28,762 nucleotides of DNA from UBA1774 sp045223835. GTDB taxonomy: Bacteria > Bacillota > Clostridia > Oscillospirales > Oscillospiraceae. The DNA lies in NCBI GenBank assembly GCA_045223835.1, contig JBGUZS010000018.1, positions 1-28,762 of the forward strand, given 5' to 3'. Under the pieces are notes generated by a model. The model ran no database searches. It saw only the letters and a list, made by a program, of their open reading frames with translations, and had not been told where the DNA came from. Below, piece by piece: positions 1-7,492 of this stretch; position 1 is the stretch's first letter, and each line of letters opens with the position of its first letter. The translations under genes and the position numbers were made by a program.

Positions 1-399
1 CATGGGGTCCAGCACGATGATCTCCCGCTCGGCGATGTCGTTGGGGAGCTTGCAGTAGTATTCCACGGGCTTCAGGGTCTCGGGGTCCCGGTAGAGGCCG
101 ATGTGGCCCACCTTGCAGCCGGGCACCAGCTGCAGGATGCCGTCCACCATTCCCAGGCCTGCCCGAAGGATGGGTACGATGGCCATCTTCTTCCCCGCCA
201 GCCGCCGCACCTTGGCCTTGGCCACAGGGGTCTCCTCCTCCACCTCCTCGGTGGGCATGTCCCGGGTGGCTTCGAAGCACATGAGGCCGGCGATCTCGCT
301 CACCAGCTCCCGGAATTCCTTGACGCTGGTCTCCTTATCCCGCAGGATGGACAGCTTATGCTGAATCAGCGGATGGTTCAGTACATGCAAAGTTCCCAT
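1..399 (-). CDS. upp: Uracil phosphoribosyltransferase, 3' end cut by window edge
   Basis: The enzyme joins uracil and PRPP to give UMP in cytoplasmic pyrimidine salvage. The visible 133 residues start MGTLHVLNHPLIQHKLSILR, the usual Upp N-terminus, and continue with VPILRAGLGMVDG and IGLYRDPETLKPVEYY. The window stops at VLDPM, just where the family's PRPP-binding loop begins, so roughly the last third of a ~209-residue protein is missing. The ATG at 399 follows a good AAAGGAG ribosome site. It starts 13 bases after the tsaB stop, so it is probably the third gene of a tsaE-tsaB-upp transcript. Identification is firm; only the 3' part is unseen. Confidence 0.95.
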   Translation of the reverse strand, partial: MGTLHVLNHPLIQHKLSILRDKETSVKEFRELVSEIAGLMCFEATRDMPTEEVEEETPVAKAKVRRLAGKKMAIVPILRAGLGMVDGILQLVPGCKVGHIGLYRDPETLKPVEYYCKLPNDIAEREIIVLDPM

Positions 400-412
400 T
401 TTTCTCTCTCCT

Positions 413-1120
413 TTATTCCTGTCCGGCTTCCTCGCCGGAAAGCTTCAGTTTTTCCAGCCGCTCCCGCTCCGCCTGGCTCAGGCGGAGATACACCGGGTCC
501 GGCTCGCCCCAGGCGCTCTCCGGCGCATGCGCGGCCGCCAGGGCCACGCCCCAGGCGCTCTGGATGCGGACGGGCTCCGGGGCCAGGGTATACCCCATGC
601 CCCGCCGGTCCATTTCCCCGGCGGTGAGCAGAGCCCCGTCTCCCAGCAGAACGGGCGGCTCAGCCAGCTCAGGCAGGAGCTCATCCAGGCTGAGGGCCCG
701 GTCCTCCCGTAGGCGCAGGGGCCTTCCCCCCTCCGCCCGGAAAAGGCCGTTATAGACCTGCCCGCGCCGGGCGTCCATGACGCAGCAGAGAAGCCTCCCC
801 TCCAGATGCGCTCCCTGCCAGGCCATGGCCTCCAGGGTGGAAACGCCGCAGCAGGGCTTCTCCCCGCCCCAGGAAAGGCCCTTCGCCGTGGCCGCGCCGA
901 TGCGGATGCCGGTAAAGGAGCCCGGGCCCCGGGCCACCGCCACCAGGCCCACCTCCGCCATGCTTTTTCCCGAGCGGCGGAGCAGTTCCTCCGCCATGGG
1001 CAGCAGGGTCTCGGAATGGGTCAGGCCGCACTGCATCAGGTTCAGGCCAAGAAGCGACTCCCCTTCGTACAAGGCGGCGGAGGCCGCCTTTGCAGAGGAT
1101 TCCAGCGCCAGGATCAGCAT
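413..1120 (-). CDS. tsaB: tRNA threonylcarbamoyladenosine biosynthesis protein TsaB
   Basis: TsaB is the non-catalytic ASKHA-fold partner of TsaD in the complex that places N6-threonylcarbamoyl on A37 of ANN-reading tRNAs. The 235-residue product begins MLILALESSAKAASAALYEG, the phosphate-1-like strand of the fold, and carries the diagnostic ARGPGSFTGIRIG motif followed by A-x-KGL near residues 64-82. Length is normal for the family (about 220-240). The ATG at 1120 has an AAGGAGG site eight bases upstream and lies inside the last codons of tsaE (7-base overlap), so the two are translationally linked. Many Clostridia place rimI and tsaD after tsaB; here upp follows instead. Confidence 0.95.
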   Translation of the reverse strand: MLILALESSAKAASAALYEGESLLGLNLMQCGLTHSETLLPMAEELLRRSGKSMAEVGLVAVARGPGSFTGIRIGAATAKGLSWGGEKPCCGVSTLEAMAWQGAHLEGRLLCCVMDARRGQVYNGLFRAEGGRPLRLREDRALSLDELLPELAEPPVLLGDGALLTAGEMDRRGMGYTLAPEPVRIQSAWGVALAAAHAPESAWGEPDPVYLRLSQAERERLEKLKLSGEEAGQE

Positions 1121-1548
1121 GCTCCATCCTCCTTCCGGGAAATGACGATTACCCGATGGGTATCATCCAGGCGGCGGAGGGTCACCCGCACCGCATCCGG
1201 ACCGATGGCTCCCTCCACCCTTTCGCTCCATTCCAGGGCGCAGACGCCGTTTCGGTCCAGATAGTCCTCCCAGCCGATATCGAAGAGCTCCTGCTCATCC
1301 CGCAGGCGGTACATATCAAAGTGGAAAAGGGGGATGCTGCCGGGGTACTCGTTGACGATGGTGAAGGTGGGGCTGCTGACGCTCTCCCGAACGCCCAGAC
1401 CCCGGGCCAGGCCGCGGACAAAGGCGGTCTTCCCCGCCCCAAGATCCCCGTACAGGGCGACCACGCTGCCCGGTCCCAGCTTCCCGGCCAGCTCCAGGCC
1501 GCAGGCTTCGGTCTCCTCTTCGGAGGAAGTATAAACCCGCTTCTCCAC
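1114..1548 (-). CDS. tsaE: tRNA threonylcarbamoyladenosine biosynthesis ATPase TsaE
   Basis: TsaE is the P-loop ATPase that drives turnover of the TsaB-TsaD complex in t6A37 synthesis. The Walker A motif GDLGAGKT is at residues 34-41, followed by the family signature SPTFTIVNEY and FHFDMYRL. Length (144 residues) fits the family. I choose a GTG start at 1548. A TTG at 1575 is in frame, but it lies at or before the expected transcription start of the promoter at 1579-1607, and the strong AAAGGAGG site at 1560-1567 would fall inside such a reading. The GTG is 11 bases after that site, slightly long. First gene of the tsaE-tsaB-upp unit. Confidence 0.93.
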   Translation of the reverse strand: MEKRVYTSSEEETEACGLELAGKLGPGSVVALYGDLGAGKTAFVRGLARGLGVRESVSSPTFTIVNEYPGSIPLFHFDMYRLRDEQELFDIGWEDYLDRNGVCALEWSERVEGAIGPDAVRVTLRRLDDTHRVIVISRKEDGAC

Positions 1549-1578
1549 GTCCGTCCCCGCCTCCTTTATAACCAAGGA

Positions 1579-1607
1579 ATTATATCATGCTCTAATTCCG
1601 TTTTCAA
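1579..1607 (-). promoter_or_regulatory. Sigma-A-like promoter of tsaE-tsaB-upp
   Basis: On the minus strand TTGAAA (1607-1602) and a perfect TATAAT (1584-1579) are separated by 17 bases. The predicted transcription start is near 1572, which leaves a leader of about 24 bases before the GTG at 1548 and excludes initiation at the TTG at 1575. Confidence 0.75.
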
Positions 1608-1673
1608 CCGCCGGAGCCCCCTTTTCCTCCACTTCCTTTTCCGGTTTTTCCGTCAGTTTTCACAGTTTTATCG

Positions 1674-1702
1674 TTGCAAAGTCGGCATAATTATGTTATA
1701 TT
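1674..1702 (+). promoter_or_regulatory. Sigma-A-like promoter of the GIY-YIG gene
   Basis: TTGCAA (1674-1679) and TATATT (1697-1702) are 17 bases apart. It lies upstream of the GGGAGG ribosome site at 1722-1727 and fires away from the tsaE promoter, so this intergenic stretch holds two divergent promoters. Confidence 0.7.
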
Positions 1703-1735
1703 CTAGTAAATAACAAAGGATGGGAGGAAAATGAT

Positions 1736-2485
1736 ATGGCAGCAAAGGAACAGTTTCCGGCAGGAGCAAGCAGAAGTCTGAAATATTATGTCTACCGCCT
1801 GGTGGATCCCCGCAACGGCATCACCTTCTATGTTGGCATGGGCAGCGGCAATCAGGTCTTCGCCCATGCGCAGGGCAATCTGCGGGTCAGGCCCGACGAC
1901 GAAGAGACTAACGATCTTCGTCTGGATCTTATCCACGAGATCGTCAATTCCGGCCTGGAGGTCCTTCCGGTCATCCATCGCTGGGGTCTGGACGAAACCA
2001 CCGCCTTCGAAGTGGAATCCGCCGTACTGGACTGCTTCCCGGCGCTGATCGACAAGCGCAAGGGTCAGCACCATGACCGGGGCACCGGCAATGCCGCTCA
2101 GCTGGTGGAAGGACTCTCGCCGGAGATCTATCATGAGCCTCCCTTCAAATACATCCTGATCAAGATCACGGATGAGAAGATCGCCCGCATGGCGGAGGAG
2201 GGAGAGGAGGATCCCATCTTTGCCGCCTGTCACGAGGCCTGGAAGCTGAATCTGGAGATCACCCAGGATTATGACTACGTCATCACCTCCGTCCGGGGCA
2301 TCGTCAAGGGCATATACCAGGTGGCGGGCTGGTATCCCGTAGCCGGCCGGGTCAACCGCATCGGCTTCCTCGGCTACCGGGCGGAGCAGAAGCTCTGGGA
2401 CTATTTTGTGGATAAGCGCATCCCGGACGTCTATCGCCGCCGGGGCGTGATCAACCCCGCGCAGTATTGCCAGAAACGCGATTAA
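1736..2485 (+). CDS. GIY-YIG (LEM-3-like) domain protein
   Basis: A 249-residue protein with an N-terminal GIY-YIG nuclease-type fold: YVYRLVDP...FYVGMG around residues 12-35 gives the paired Y-x-Y and Y-V-G strands, and FEVESAVLDCFPA around residues 86-98 supplies the expected catalytic-type glutamate. The arrangement (Y-V-G-M-G-x-G followed by a distant E) is closest to the stand-alone LEM-3-like subgroup rather than UvrC or homing nucleases. The C-terminal half, with VRGIVKGIYQVAGW and GFLGYRAEQKLWDYFVDKRIPD, is an extra domain I do not recognise. The gene is alone, with its own promoter and terminator. Function is unknown; DNA repair, defence or nucleic-acid processing are all possible. 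Confidence 0.75.
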   Translation: MAAKEQFPAGASRSLKYYVYRLVDPRNGITFYVGMGSGNQVFAHAQGNLRVRPDDEETNDLRLDLIHEIVNSGLEVLPVIHRWGLDETTAFEVESAVLDCFPALIDKRKGQHHDRGTGNAAQLVEGLSPEIYHEPPFKYILIKITDEKIARMAEEGEEDPIFAACHEAWKLNLEITQDYDYVITSVRGIVKGIYQVAGWYPVAGRVNRIGFLGYRAEQKLWDYFVDKRIPDVYRRRGVINPAQYCQKRD

Positions 2486-2500
2486 TCCTTTTGTCAGTCG

Positions 2501-2538
2501 GCCTCCGGCTGCGGCCTCCGCCGCGCCGGAGGCTTTTC
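2501..2538 (+). terminator. Rho-independent terminator after the GIY-YIG gene
   Basis: GCCTCCGG (2501-2508) pairs with CCGGAGGC (2526-2533). Inside the loop a small GCGG/CCGC stem (2511-2514/2518-2521) can form. The arm is followed directly by TTTTCC. Confidence 0.7.
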
Positions 2539-2551
2539 CTTTCCTTCGCAC

Positions 2552-2580
2552 TTGTCAATATCTGCGGGAAATGATAGAAT
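2552..2580 (+). promoter_or_regulatory. Sigma-A-like promoter of the rodA-type gene
   Basis: TTGTCA (2552-2557) and TAGAAT (2575-2580) with a 17-base spacer. The expected start is near 2587, leaving a leader of about 33 bases to the ATG at 2620. Confidence 0.75.
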
Positions 2581-2619
2581 AAGACCCTGTTGGCAAGCCA
2601 TGGCGAAAGGAGGATGAAC

Positions 2620-3756
2620 ATGAAACAGCGGCTGCGGCGATTCGGCTCCGTCCTGCTCCGGTCCGATCTTCTCCTGCTCATTCTTTGCCTGATCAACGCC
2701 GTTTTCGGGCTCATCATCCTCTTCAGCGCCACCCGCACCTTTGAAACCGAGCGGTATATGACGGTGCAGATCGGCGCTCTGGTCATCGGCGTGATCCTGT
2801 ATTTTCTTCTGACTGTCCTGGATGCGGACCTGCTGACGCAGCGCTGGTATATCCTGCTGGCCCTCAGCATCGGTCTGATCCTCTCCCTGCGCTTCTGGGG
2901 CGTTGAGGGCGGCACCGGCAACAAGAGCTGGCTCCGCTTCTTCGGCATCGGCATTCAGCCCTCGGAGCTGGTGAAGCTCAGCTTTGTCCTGCTCCTTGCC
3001 CGGCAGCTCCGATGGGCCAGGGAGCGGCAGCGGGGCCTGAACGCCTTCTCCTCTGTCTTCCTGCTCGTTCTCCACTTCGGTCTTTTCTTCGCCCTGATCG
3101 TCGCCATCAGCGCGGACTGGGGCAGCGCGCTGGTCTTCTTCTTCATCTTCGCGGCCATGTGCTTTGCCGCGGGACTGCATCTGCTGTGGTTCCTGGGCGG
3201 GATCGCGGCCATCGCGGCGGTGGTCCCTTATCTCTGGACCCATGTGCTCTCCGAGTATCACCGGCAGCGCATCCTTGCCCCCTTCGTTCCGGACCTGGTG
3301 GATCCCGATGGGCTGGGGATCACCTGGCAGGTCAACCAGAGCAAGATCGCCCTGGCCTCCGGCGGCATAACGGGGCAGGGCTGGATGCAGGGGGCCAAAT
3401 CCCAATCCGCCATGCTCCCCTTCAAGCATACGGACTTCATCTTCGCCGTTGCCGGGGAAGAGCTTGGGCTCATCGGCTGCGGCGCCATCGTGCTGCTGCT
3501 CACCGTCGTCATCATGCGGATCCTCCATGTGGGGCTCCACAGCGGCAGCACCATGGATCTGCTCATCTGCATCGGCGTGGCCTCCTGGTTCACCTTCCAG
3601 AGCTTTGAAAACATCGGCATGTGTATCGGCATCGCCCCCGTCGTGGGCATCACTCTTCCCTTCTACAGCTACGGCGGCTCCTCCATGGTGGCCTGCTTCA
3701 CCGCCGCGGGCCTGATCTCGGGCATCCGGTTCCGGGCCCGAACCCGGGGAGGGTAG
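2620..3756 (+). CDS. FtsW/RodA/SpoVE-family peptidoglycan polymerase (SEDS)
   Basis: SEDS proteins polymerise lipid II glycan strands together with a class B penicillin-binding protein, for elongation (RodA), division (FtsW) or spore cortex (SpoVE). The 378 residues form about ten membrane helices. Family motifs are visible: GNKSWLRFFGIGIQPSELVK, GITGQGWMQGAKSQ, FIFAVAGEELGLIG, and near the C-terminus IGIAPVVGITLPFYSYGGSS. The first motif resembles RodA more than FtsW, but the subgroup is not certain. The ATG at 2620 has AAAGGAGG at 2606-2613 with a 6-base gap; in-frame TTG (2590) and ATG (2614) lie before or against that site. The gene stands alone, without a penicillin-binding protein beside it. 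Confidence 0.9.
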   Translation: MKQRLRRFGSVLLRSDLLLLILCLINAVFGLIILFSATRTFETERYMTVQIGALVIGVILYFLLTVLDADLLTQRWYILLALSIGLILSLRFWGVEGGTGNKSWLRFFGIGIQPSELVKLSFVLLLARQLRWARERQRGLNAFSSVFLLVLHFGLFFALIVAISADWGSALVFFFIFAAMCFAAGLHLLWFLGGIAAIAAVVPYLWTHVLSEYHRQRILAPFVPDLVDPDGLGITWQVNQSKIALASGGITGQGWMQGAKSQSAMLPFKHTDFIFAVAGEELGLIGCGAIVLLLTVVIMRILHVGLHSGSTMDLLICIGVASWFTFQSFENIGMCIGIAPVVGITLPFYSYGGSSMVACFTAAGLISGIRFRARTRGG

Positions 3757-3772
3757 AAGGAACCGAAGCATA

Positions 3773-3804
3773 CGGGGAGCCGGACCTTGCGGTCCGGCTC
3801 CCCG
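3773..3804. terminator. Strong hairpin between convergent rodA-type gene and tmcAL
   Basis: A perfect 14-bp stem (3773-3786 with 3791-3804) closed by a TTGC tetraloop lies between the stops of two convergent genes. The tracts on either side are only weakly T-rich, so it probably works as a bidirectional terminator through stem strength. Confidence 0.75.
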
Positions 3805-3810
3805 ATAGGT

Positions 3811-4950
3811 TTATTCCAGGATAAAGGGACTCTGTCTCCATCCCCGGTCGCCCCGCCGCTCCGCCGGACTGGGAAAGGCCAGGGCGTAAAGCCCTGCGGC
3901 CCGCTGCTCCAGCTCCAGGACAGGATCTCCCCTCCCCGCCGCCGCCTTGGAGAGGACCGGCAGCCGGGGTTCGGCGCCCTTCAATACCTCCGCCCCCCGC
4001 CGGTTCAGCGCCAGCACCCGGAGATAAGGGGGCGAACCGGAGGCCATATCCCGGCTGATCCCCAGGAAGGCGGCCAGGACCATACGCCGGATCCGGGCGG
4101 CAGGGTAGCGCTTGGTGACCCCCAGGCGGATCAGCTCCTCCCAGCTTCCCGCCTCCAGGCCGGCCTGCCGGATCCGGTTCTCCAGCCCTTCCCCCCCGTC
4201 CGGAAGCGCCGCCCATTTTTCCGCCGGCAGGCTCCGCAGGGCAGCCAGGACCGGCAGCGCCAGATCCTCCGGTCTCACCGGGCCCCGGCCTGCCGCCGCC
4301 TCCCGCCGGAAGACCTCCGCCGCCGCATCGGGCAGGAAGGAGAAGAAATCCTCCCGCTGCCGCAGCGCCGAGGCGGGCGGGTATTCGCCGCACCTGGGCA
4401 GGGGGCAGGGGCGGATCCGGCTTTTCATGTCCTCCAGGGCTTCCAGATAGCTCAGGGCCAGGATATCGTTCCTCCTGCGCAGCTGGGGCACTTCCCTGCC
4501 CGCCAGGCGTTCCGCCGCCCGCTGCCGGGCGGCGGCGAAGCCCAGGCCTTCCTTCAGCCCCTCCCGGAGCAGGGGCGTCATTTCCGGATCCTCCAGGATC
4601 CGCCGCACCCGCCGCAGCTCAGCCAGCTCCCGGGATTCGCTGCCGAAAGCCAGCTCCTCCACGCAGCCCAGACTCTCCAGCAGCGCCACCGCGCCCCGGG
4701 CAAAGCCCTGGGCGGAGGAAAGGGCCCAGGGAAGAGGCAGCTCCAGCACCAGATCCACGCCGCAGCGCACCGCCGCCTCCGCCCGGGTGCGGGCGTCGAA
4801 CAGGGCCGGCTCTCCCCGCTGGACAAAGCAGCCGGAGAGCACCGCCACCACCGCCGCATCGGGACCGAAGCGCTCCCGGATCCGGGCAAGCTGCCAGGCA
4901 TGCCCCCGGTGAAAGGGGTTGTATTCCGCCGTCAGGCCGATAATTCTCAT
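3811..4950 (-). CDS. tmcAL: tRNA(Met) cytidine acetate ligase TmcAL
   Basis: TmcAL (YlbM in Bacillus) makes N4-acetylcytidine at the wobble position of elongator tRNA-Met directly from acetate and ATP. The 379-residue product starts MRIIGLTAEYNPFHRGH, the HIGH-type nucleotidyltransferase loop of the family, and continues with VVAVLSGCFVQRGEPALFD and DLVLELPLPWALSSAQGFA, all diagnostic. Length is near the usual ~390-400. The ATG at 4950 has a GGAG seven bases upstream. It is divergent from acetate kinase, which fits an enzyme that consumes acetate. Its promoter contains a palindrome that it shares with the ackA promoter. Confidence 0.93.
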   Translation of the reverse strand: MRIIGLTAEYNPFHRGHAWQLARIRERFGPDAAVVAVLSGCFVQRGEPALFDARTRAEAAVRCGVDLVLELPLPWALSSAQGFARGAVALLESLGCVEELAFGSESRELAELRRVRRILEDPEMTPLLREGLKEGLGFAAARQRAAERLAGREVPQLRRRNDILALSYLEALEDMKSRIRPCPLPRCGEYPPASALRQREDFFSFLPDAAAEVFRREAAAGRGPVRPEDLALPVLAALRSLPAEKWAALPDGGEGLENRIRQAGLEAGSWEELIRLGVTKRYPAARIRRMVLAAFLGISRDMASGSPPYLRVLALNRRGAEVLKGAEPRLPVLSKAAAGRGDPVLELEQRAAGLYALAFPSPAERRGDRGWRQSPFILE

Positions 4951-4968
4951 GAAAATTCTCCAAACTCC

Positions 4969-4997
4969 TTGTTTGTACAGGAAAAAAGGTATATATT
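4969..4997 (+). promoter_or_regulatory. Sigma-A-like promoter of ackA
   Basis: TTGTTT (4969-4974) and TATATT (4992-4997) with a 17-base spacer. A perfect palindrome begins at the very next base, where RNA polymerase would start transcription. Confidence 0.6.
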
Positions 4998-5024
4998 TAT
5001 ACTCTGCGAGTATACGAGAAGCAA
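4996..5024 (-). promoter_or_regulatory. Sigma-A-like promoter of tmcAL
   Basis: On the minus strand TTGCTT (5024-5019) and TATAAA (5001-4996) are 17 bases apart. The palindrome at 4998-5014 fills most of the spacer and overlaps the -10 box. The predicted leader is about 38 bases. Confidence 0.55.
4998..5014. promoter_or_regulatory. Operator-like palindrome shared by tmcAL and ackA promoters
   Basis: TATACTC-TGC-GAGTATA is a perfect 7-bp inverted repeat with a 3-base centre. It sits just after the ackA -10 box and across the spacer and -10 box of the tmcAL promoter, so one bound protein could silence both genes. I do not recognise the regulator. Confidence 0.5.
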
Positions 5025-5033
5025 GAGGAAAGG

Positions 5034-6254
5034 ATGAAACGCAGCATGAAAATTCTGGTCATCAATGCCGGGAGCTCTTCTCTGAAATATCAGGTCTTCA
5101 ATATGGAGGACGAATCCGTACTCTGCAAAGGGGCCTGCGAGCGCATCGGCATTGCCGATTCCTTCATGAAGCATAAGCTCCCCGACGGACGCAGCAAGGA
5201 ATACCGGGAGGATTTGCACGACCATGGCGACGCCATTCGTCTGGTCTTCCGGGCGCTGACGGATCCGGAGCTCGGCGTGGTGAAGCACATGGATGAGATC
5301 GGCGCGGTAGGCCACCGGGTCCTGCATGGCGGGGAGAAATTCACCGCTTCCACCCTGGTGGACGAAAAGGTGAAGGACGCCATCCGGGAGGTCGTCCCCC
5401 TGGGTCCGCTCCATAACCCGGCAAACCTGGCCGGCATCGAGGCCTGCGAAGAGGCCATGCCCGGGGTACCGCAGGTTGCCGTATTCGATACCGCCTTCCA
5501 TCAGACCATGCCCCGCAGAGCCTTCATGTACGCCCTGCCCTATGAGTATTATACCAAGTATATGGTGCGGCGGTACGGCTTCCACGGCAGCAGCCACCGC
5601 TATGTCTCCGCTGAGGCTGCCCGCCTCTGCGGCCGGGAGGGGGACCCTGAATTCAAGGTCGTCACCTGCCATCTGGGCAACGGCTCCAGCTTCGCCGCCG
5701 TGAAGGGCGGCAAGTGCATCGACACCTCCATGGGCATCACCCCGCTGGAGGGCATTCCCATGGGCACCCGTTCCGGCTCCCTCGACCCCGCCATCCTGGA
5801 GTATATGATGGATAAGACGGGGATGGACATCCATGAGATGACCAACGTGCTGAACAAGAAATCCGGCATGCTGGGTCTCTCCGGCAAGTCCTCCGACTTC
5901 CGCGACCTGGAGAAGGGCCAGGAGGAGGGGGACGACCGCTGCTCTCTCGCCCGGGAGGTTTTTGTCTACCAGGGCCGGAAGCTCATCGCCTCCTATGCTG
6001 CCGCCATGGGCGGGGTGGACTGCGTCGTGTTCACCGCCGGCGTGGGCGAGAACGATGGAGATATTCGCCAGCATATGGTAGAGGGCCTGGAGTTCCTGGG
6101 CATCTCCATCGACCCCCAGCGCAACAACGTCCGCGGCAAGGTGGCGGAGCTGAGCCCCGAGGGATCCCCGGTGAAGGTCTGGATGATCCCCACGGATGAG
6201 GAGCTGGTCATCGCCAGGGACACGGAAGCCCTTGTGGAGGGCCGGAGCATCTGA
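5034..6254 (+). CDS. ackA: Acetate kinase
   Basis: Acetate kinase converts acetyl phosphate and ADP to acetate and ATP, the energy-yielding last step of acetate fermentation. The product (406 residues from this start) has the ASKHA N-terminal signature ILVINAGSSSLKYQVF, the catalytic region DTAFHQTMP, RYGFHGSSHRYV, the phosphate-binding CHLGNGSSFAAVKGGK, MGTRSGSLDPAIL and FTAGVGEND, in the usual order and spacing. The ATG at 5034 has GAGG five bases before it; an in-frame ATG at 5046 gives the more typical MKILVINAG start, so the N-terminus is open by four residues. No pta gene is adjacent. A terminator follows the stop. Confidence 0.97.
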   Translation: MKRSMKILVINAGSSSLKYQVFNMEDESVLCKGACERIGIADSFMKHKLPDGRSKEYREDLHDHGDAIRLVFRALTDPELGVVKHMDEIGAVGHRVLHGGEKFTASTLVDEKVKDAIREVVPLGPLHNPANLAGIEACEEAMPGVPQVAVFDTAFHQTMPRRAFMYALPYEYYTKYMVRRYGFHGSSHRYVSAEAARLCGREGDPEFKVVTCHLGNGSSFAAVKGGKCIDTSMGITPLEGIPMGTRSGSLDPAILEYMMDKTGMDIHEMTNVLNKKSGMLGLSGKSSDFRDLEKGQEEGDDRCSLAREVFVYQGRKLIASYAAAMGGVDCVVFTAGVGENDGDIRQHMVEGLEFLGISIDPQRNNVRGKVAELSPEGSPVKVWMIPTDEELVIARDTEALVEGRSI

Positions 6255-6276
6255 GCGCAGATCGTAAGTATCGGAT

Positions 6277-6308
6277 CGCCGGGAGTTCATCTCCCGGCGG
6301 TCTTCTTT
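6277..6308 (+). terminator. Rho-independent terminator of ackA, overlapping the cca stop
   Basis: CGCCGGGAG (6277-6285) pairs perfectly with CTCCCGGCG (6291-6299) around a TTCAT loop, followed by GTCTTCTTTT. The stop codon of the convergent cca gene (6287-6289) lies inside the loop, so the 3' arm also encodes the last residues of Cca. Confidence 0.75.
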
Positions 6309-7492
6309 TCCGCGGCAGACAGAAGCGCCTCTCTTTCGTTGGGCAGCGCGCCGGTCTGCACCTCCTCCAGCAAAAAGCGAAGGAGCTTTCCCACGAAAAC
6401 GCCGGAACAGCCCAGCGCCAGCAGATCATTCCCGGTAACCGCCAGATCCCCCGGGGAGAAGCAGAATCCGGCCCGGAGGCGGAGCTCCAGCTCCCGCTCC
6501 AGCTCCGCAAGCCTCTCCTCCGGAGCCGCCTCCAGGGCGCGCCACAGGAGCAGCAGATCGCGGAAAACCGTCTCCCCTGTCCGGCCCAGGAGCAGGCCCA
6601 TGGCGGCCTTGTCCCCGGGAGGCGGCGCCCAGGCCCCGGCAGCCAGGGTCCGCACCCGGTTTTCCAGGGCTTTGGCGCTCTTCAGGCGCCGGAGGGCCTC
6701 CGCCCGTTCCCCTGAGGGGGAGCGCAGCAGCAGCCCCAGCCGAAGGGCCGGCGAAGGGGGAAGCCTGTCCAGCGAGATCGCCTCCCGCTCCCCCTCCAGA
6801 TCCAGGAGCTCCGGCAGGACCGGCTCCAGGATGGGCTTTGCCCAGGAGAAGCATGCTCCGGCTCCCGGTCCTTCCAGATAGAGGCAGATCTCCCGCAGCA
6901 CCCGCTCCCCCGCCAGAGACGGGAGCAGGTCCCGGCAGGCCAGGGCGGCGGCATGGGTCTTCTCCTCCGGCCGGAAGCCCAGGCGGGAGGCAAAGCGCAG
7001 AAGCCGCAGGATCCGCAGGGCATCCTCCCGGAAGCGGGTCTCCGGCTCGCCCACGCACCGCAGCAGGCCCGTTTTCAGATCCTCCAGCCCGCCGAAGGGA
7101 TCCAGCACCTCTCCCTGGGGCGAGAGAGCCATGGCGTTTACGGTAAAATCCCGCCTGGCCAGATCCTCCCGCAGGCTGGAGACGAAGGAAACCTGATCCG
7201 GCCTCCGATGGTCCGTATACGCCCCGTCCCGCCGAAAGGTGGTGATCTCCAGGCTCCGCCTGCCCCAGAGCACCGTGACGGTGCCATGGCGAAGGCCTGT
7301 GGGCAGGACCCGGCAATCGGCGAAGCAGGCCGCCGTTTCCTCCGGCCGGGCGGAGGTGCAGATGTCCCAGTCCTCCGGATGCAGCCCCAGCAGACTGTCC
7401 CGAACGCAGCCGCCCACCGGATTCGCCTCATGGCCGCGGCTCCGGAGCCGCTCCAGGGCCTCGCTGACTTCGGCGGGTACGGCGAGCTTCAC
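6287..7492 (-). CDS. cca: CCA tRNA nucleotidyltransferase
   Basis: The enzyme builds or repairs the 3'-CCA end of tRNAs. The 401-residue protein shows the class II nucleotidyltransferase head: VGGCVRDSLLG (residues 26-36), the metal-binding D-x-D at D41 and D43 in EDWDICTSA, LEITTFRRDGAYTDHRRP, and RRDFTVNAMALS. The RNA-binding motif EDALRILRLLRFASRLGF follows. Length is in the usual range for bacterial enzymes without an HD domain. The ATG at 7492 overlaps the stop of the upstream Cys-rich gene by four bases (ATGA), so the two are co-translated. Its stop is buried in the ackA terminator. Confidence 0.93.
   Translation of the reverse strand: MKLAVPAEVSEALERLRSRGHEANPVGGCVRDSLLGLHPEDWDICTSARPEETAACFADCRVLPTGLRHGTVTVLWGRRSLEITTFRRDGAYTDHRRPDQVSFVSSLREDLARRDFTVNAMALSPQGEVLDPFGGLEDLKTGLLRCVGEPETRFREDALRILRLLRFASRLGFRPEEKTHAAALACRDLLPSLAGERVLREICLYLEGPGAGACFSWAKPILEPVLPELLDLEGEREAISLDRLPPSPALRLGLLLRSPSGERAEALRRLKSAKALENRVRTLAAGAWAPPPGDKAAMGLLLGRTGETVFRDLLLLWRALEAAPEERLAELERELELRLRAGFCFSPGDLAVTGNDLLALGCSGVFVGKLLRFLLEEVQTGALPNEREALLSAAEKKTAGR

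Noticed and set aside
1549..1575. TTG start for tsaE at 1575
   Set aside because: It is at or before the predicted transcription start and would place the ribosome site inside the gene.
2494..3771. Long minus-strand open frame opposite the rodA-type gene
   Set aside because: Product is rich in Gly, Asp, Gln and His with no recognisable fold. It is the antisense shadow of a well-supported membrane protein gene in GC-rich DNA.
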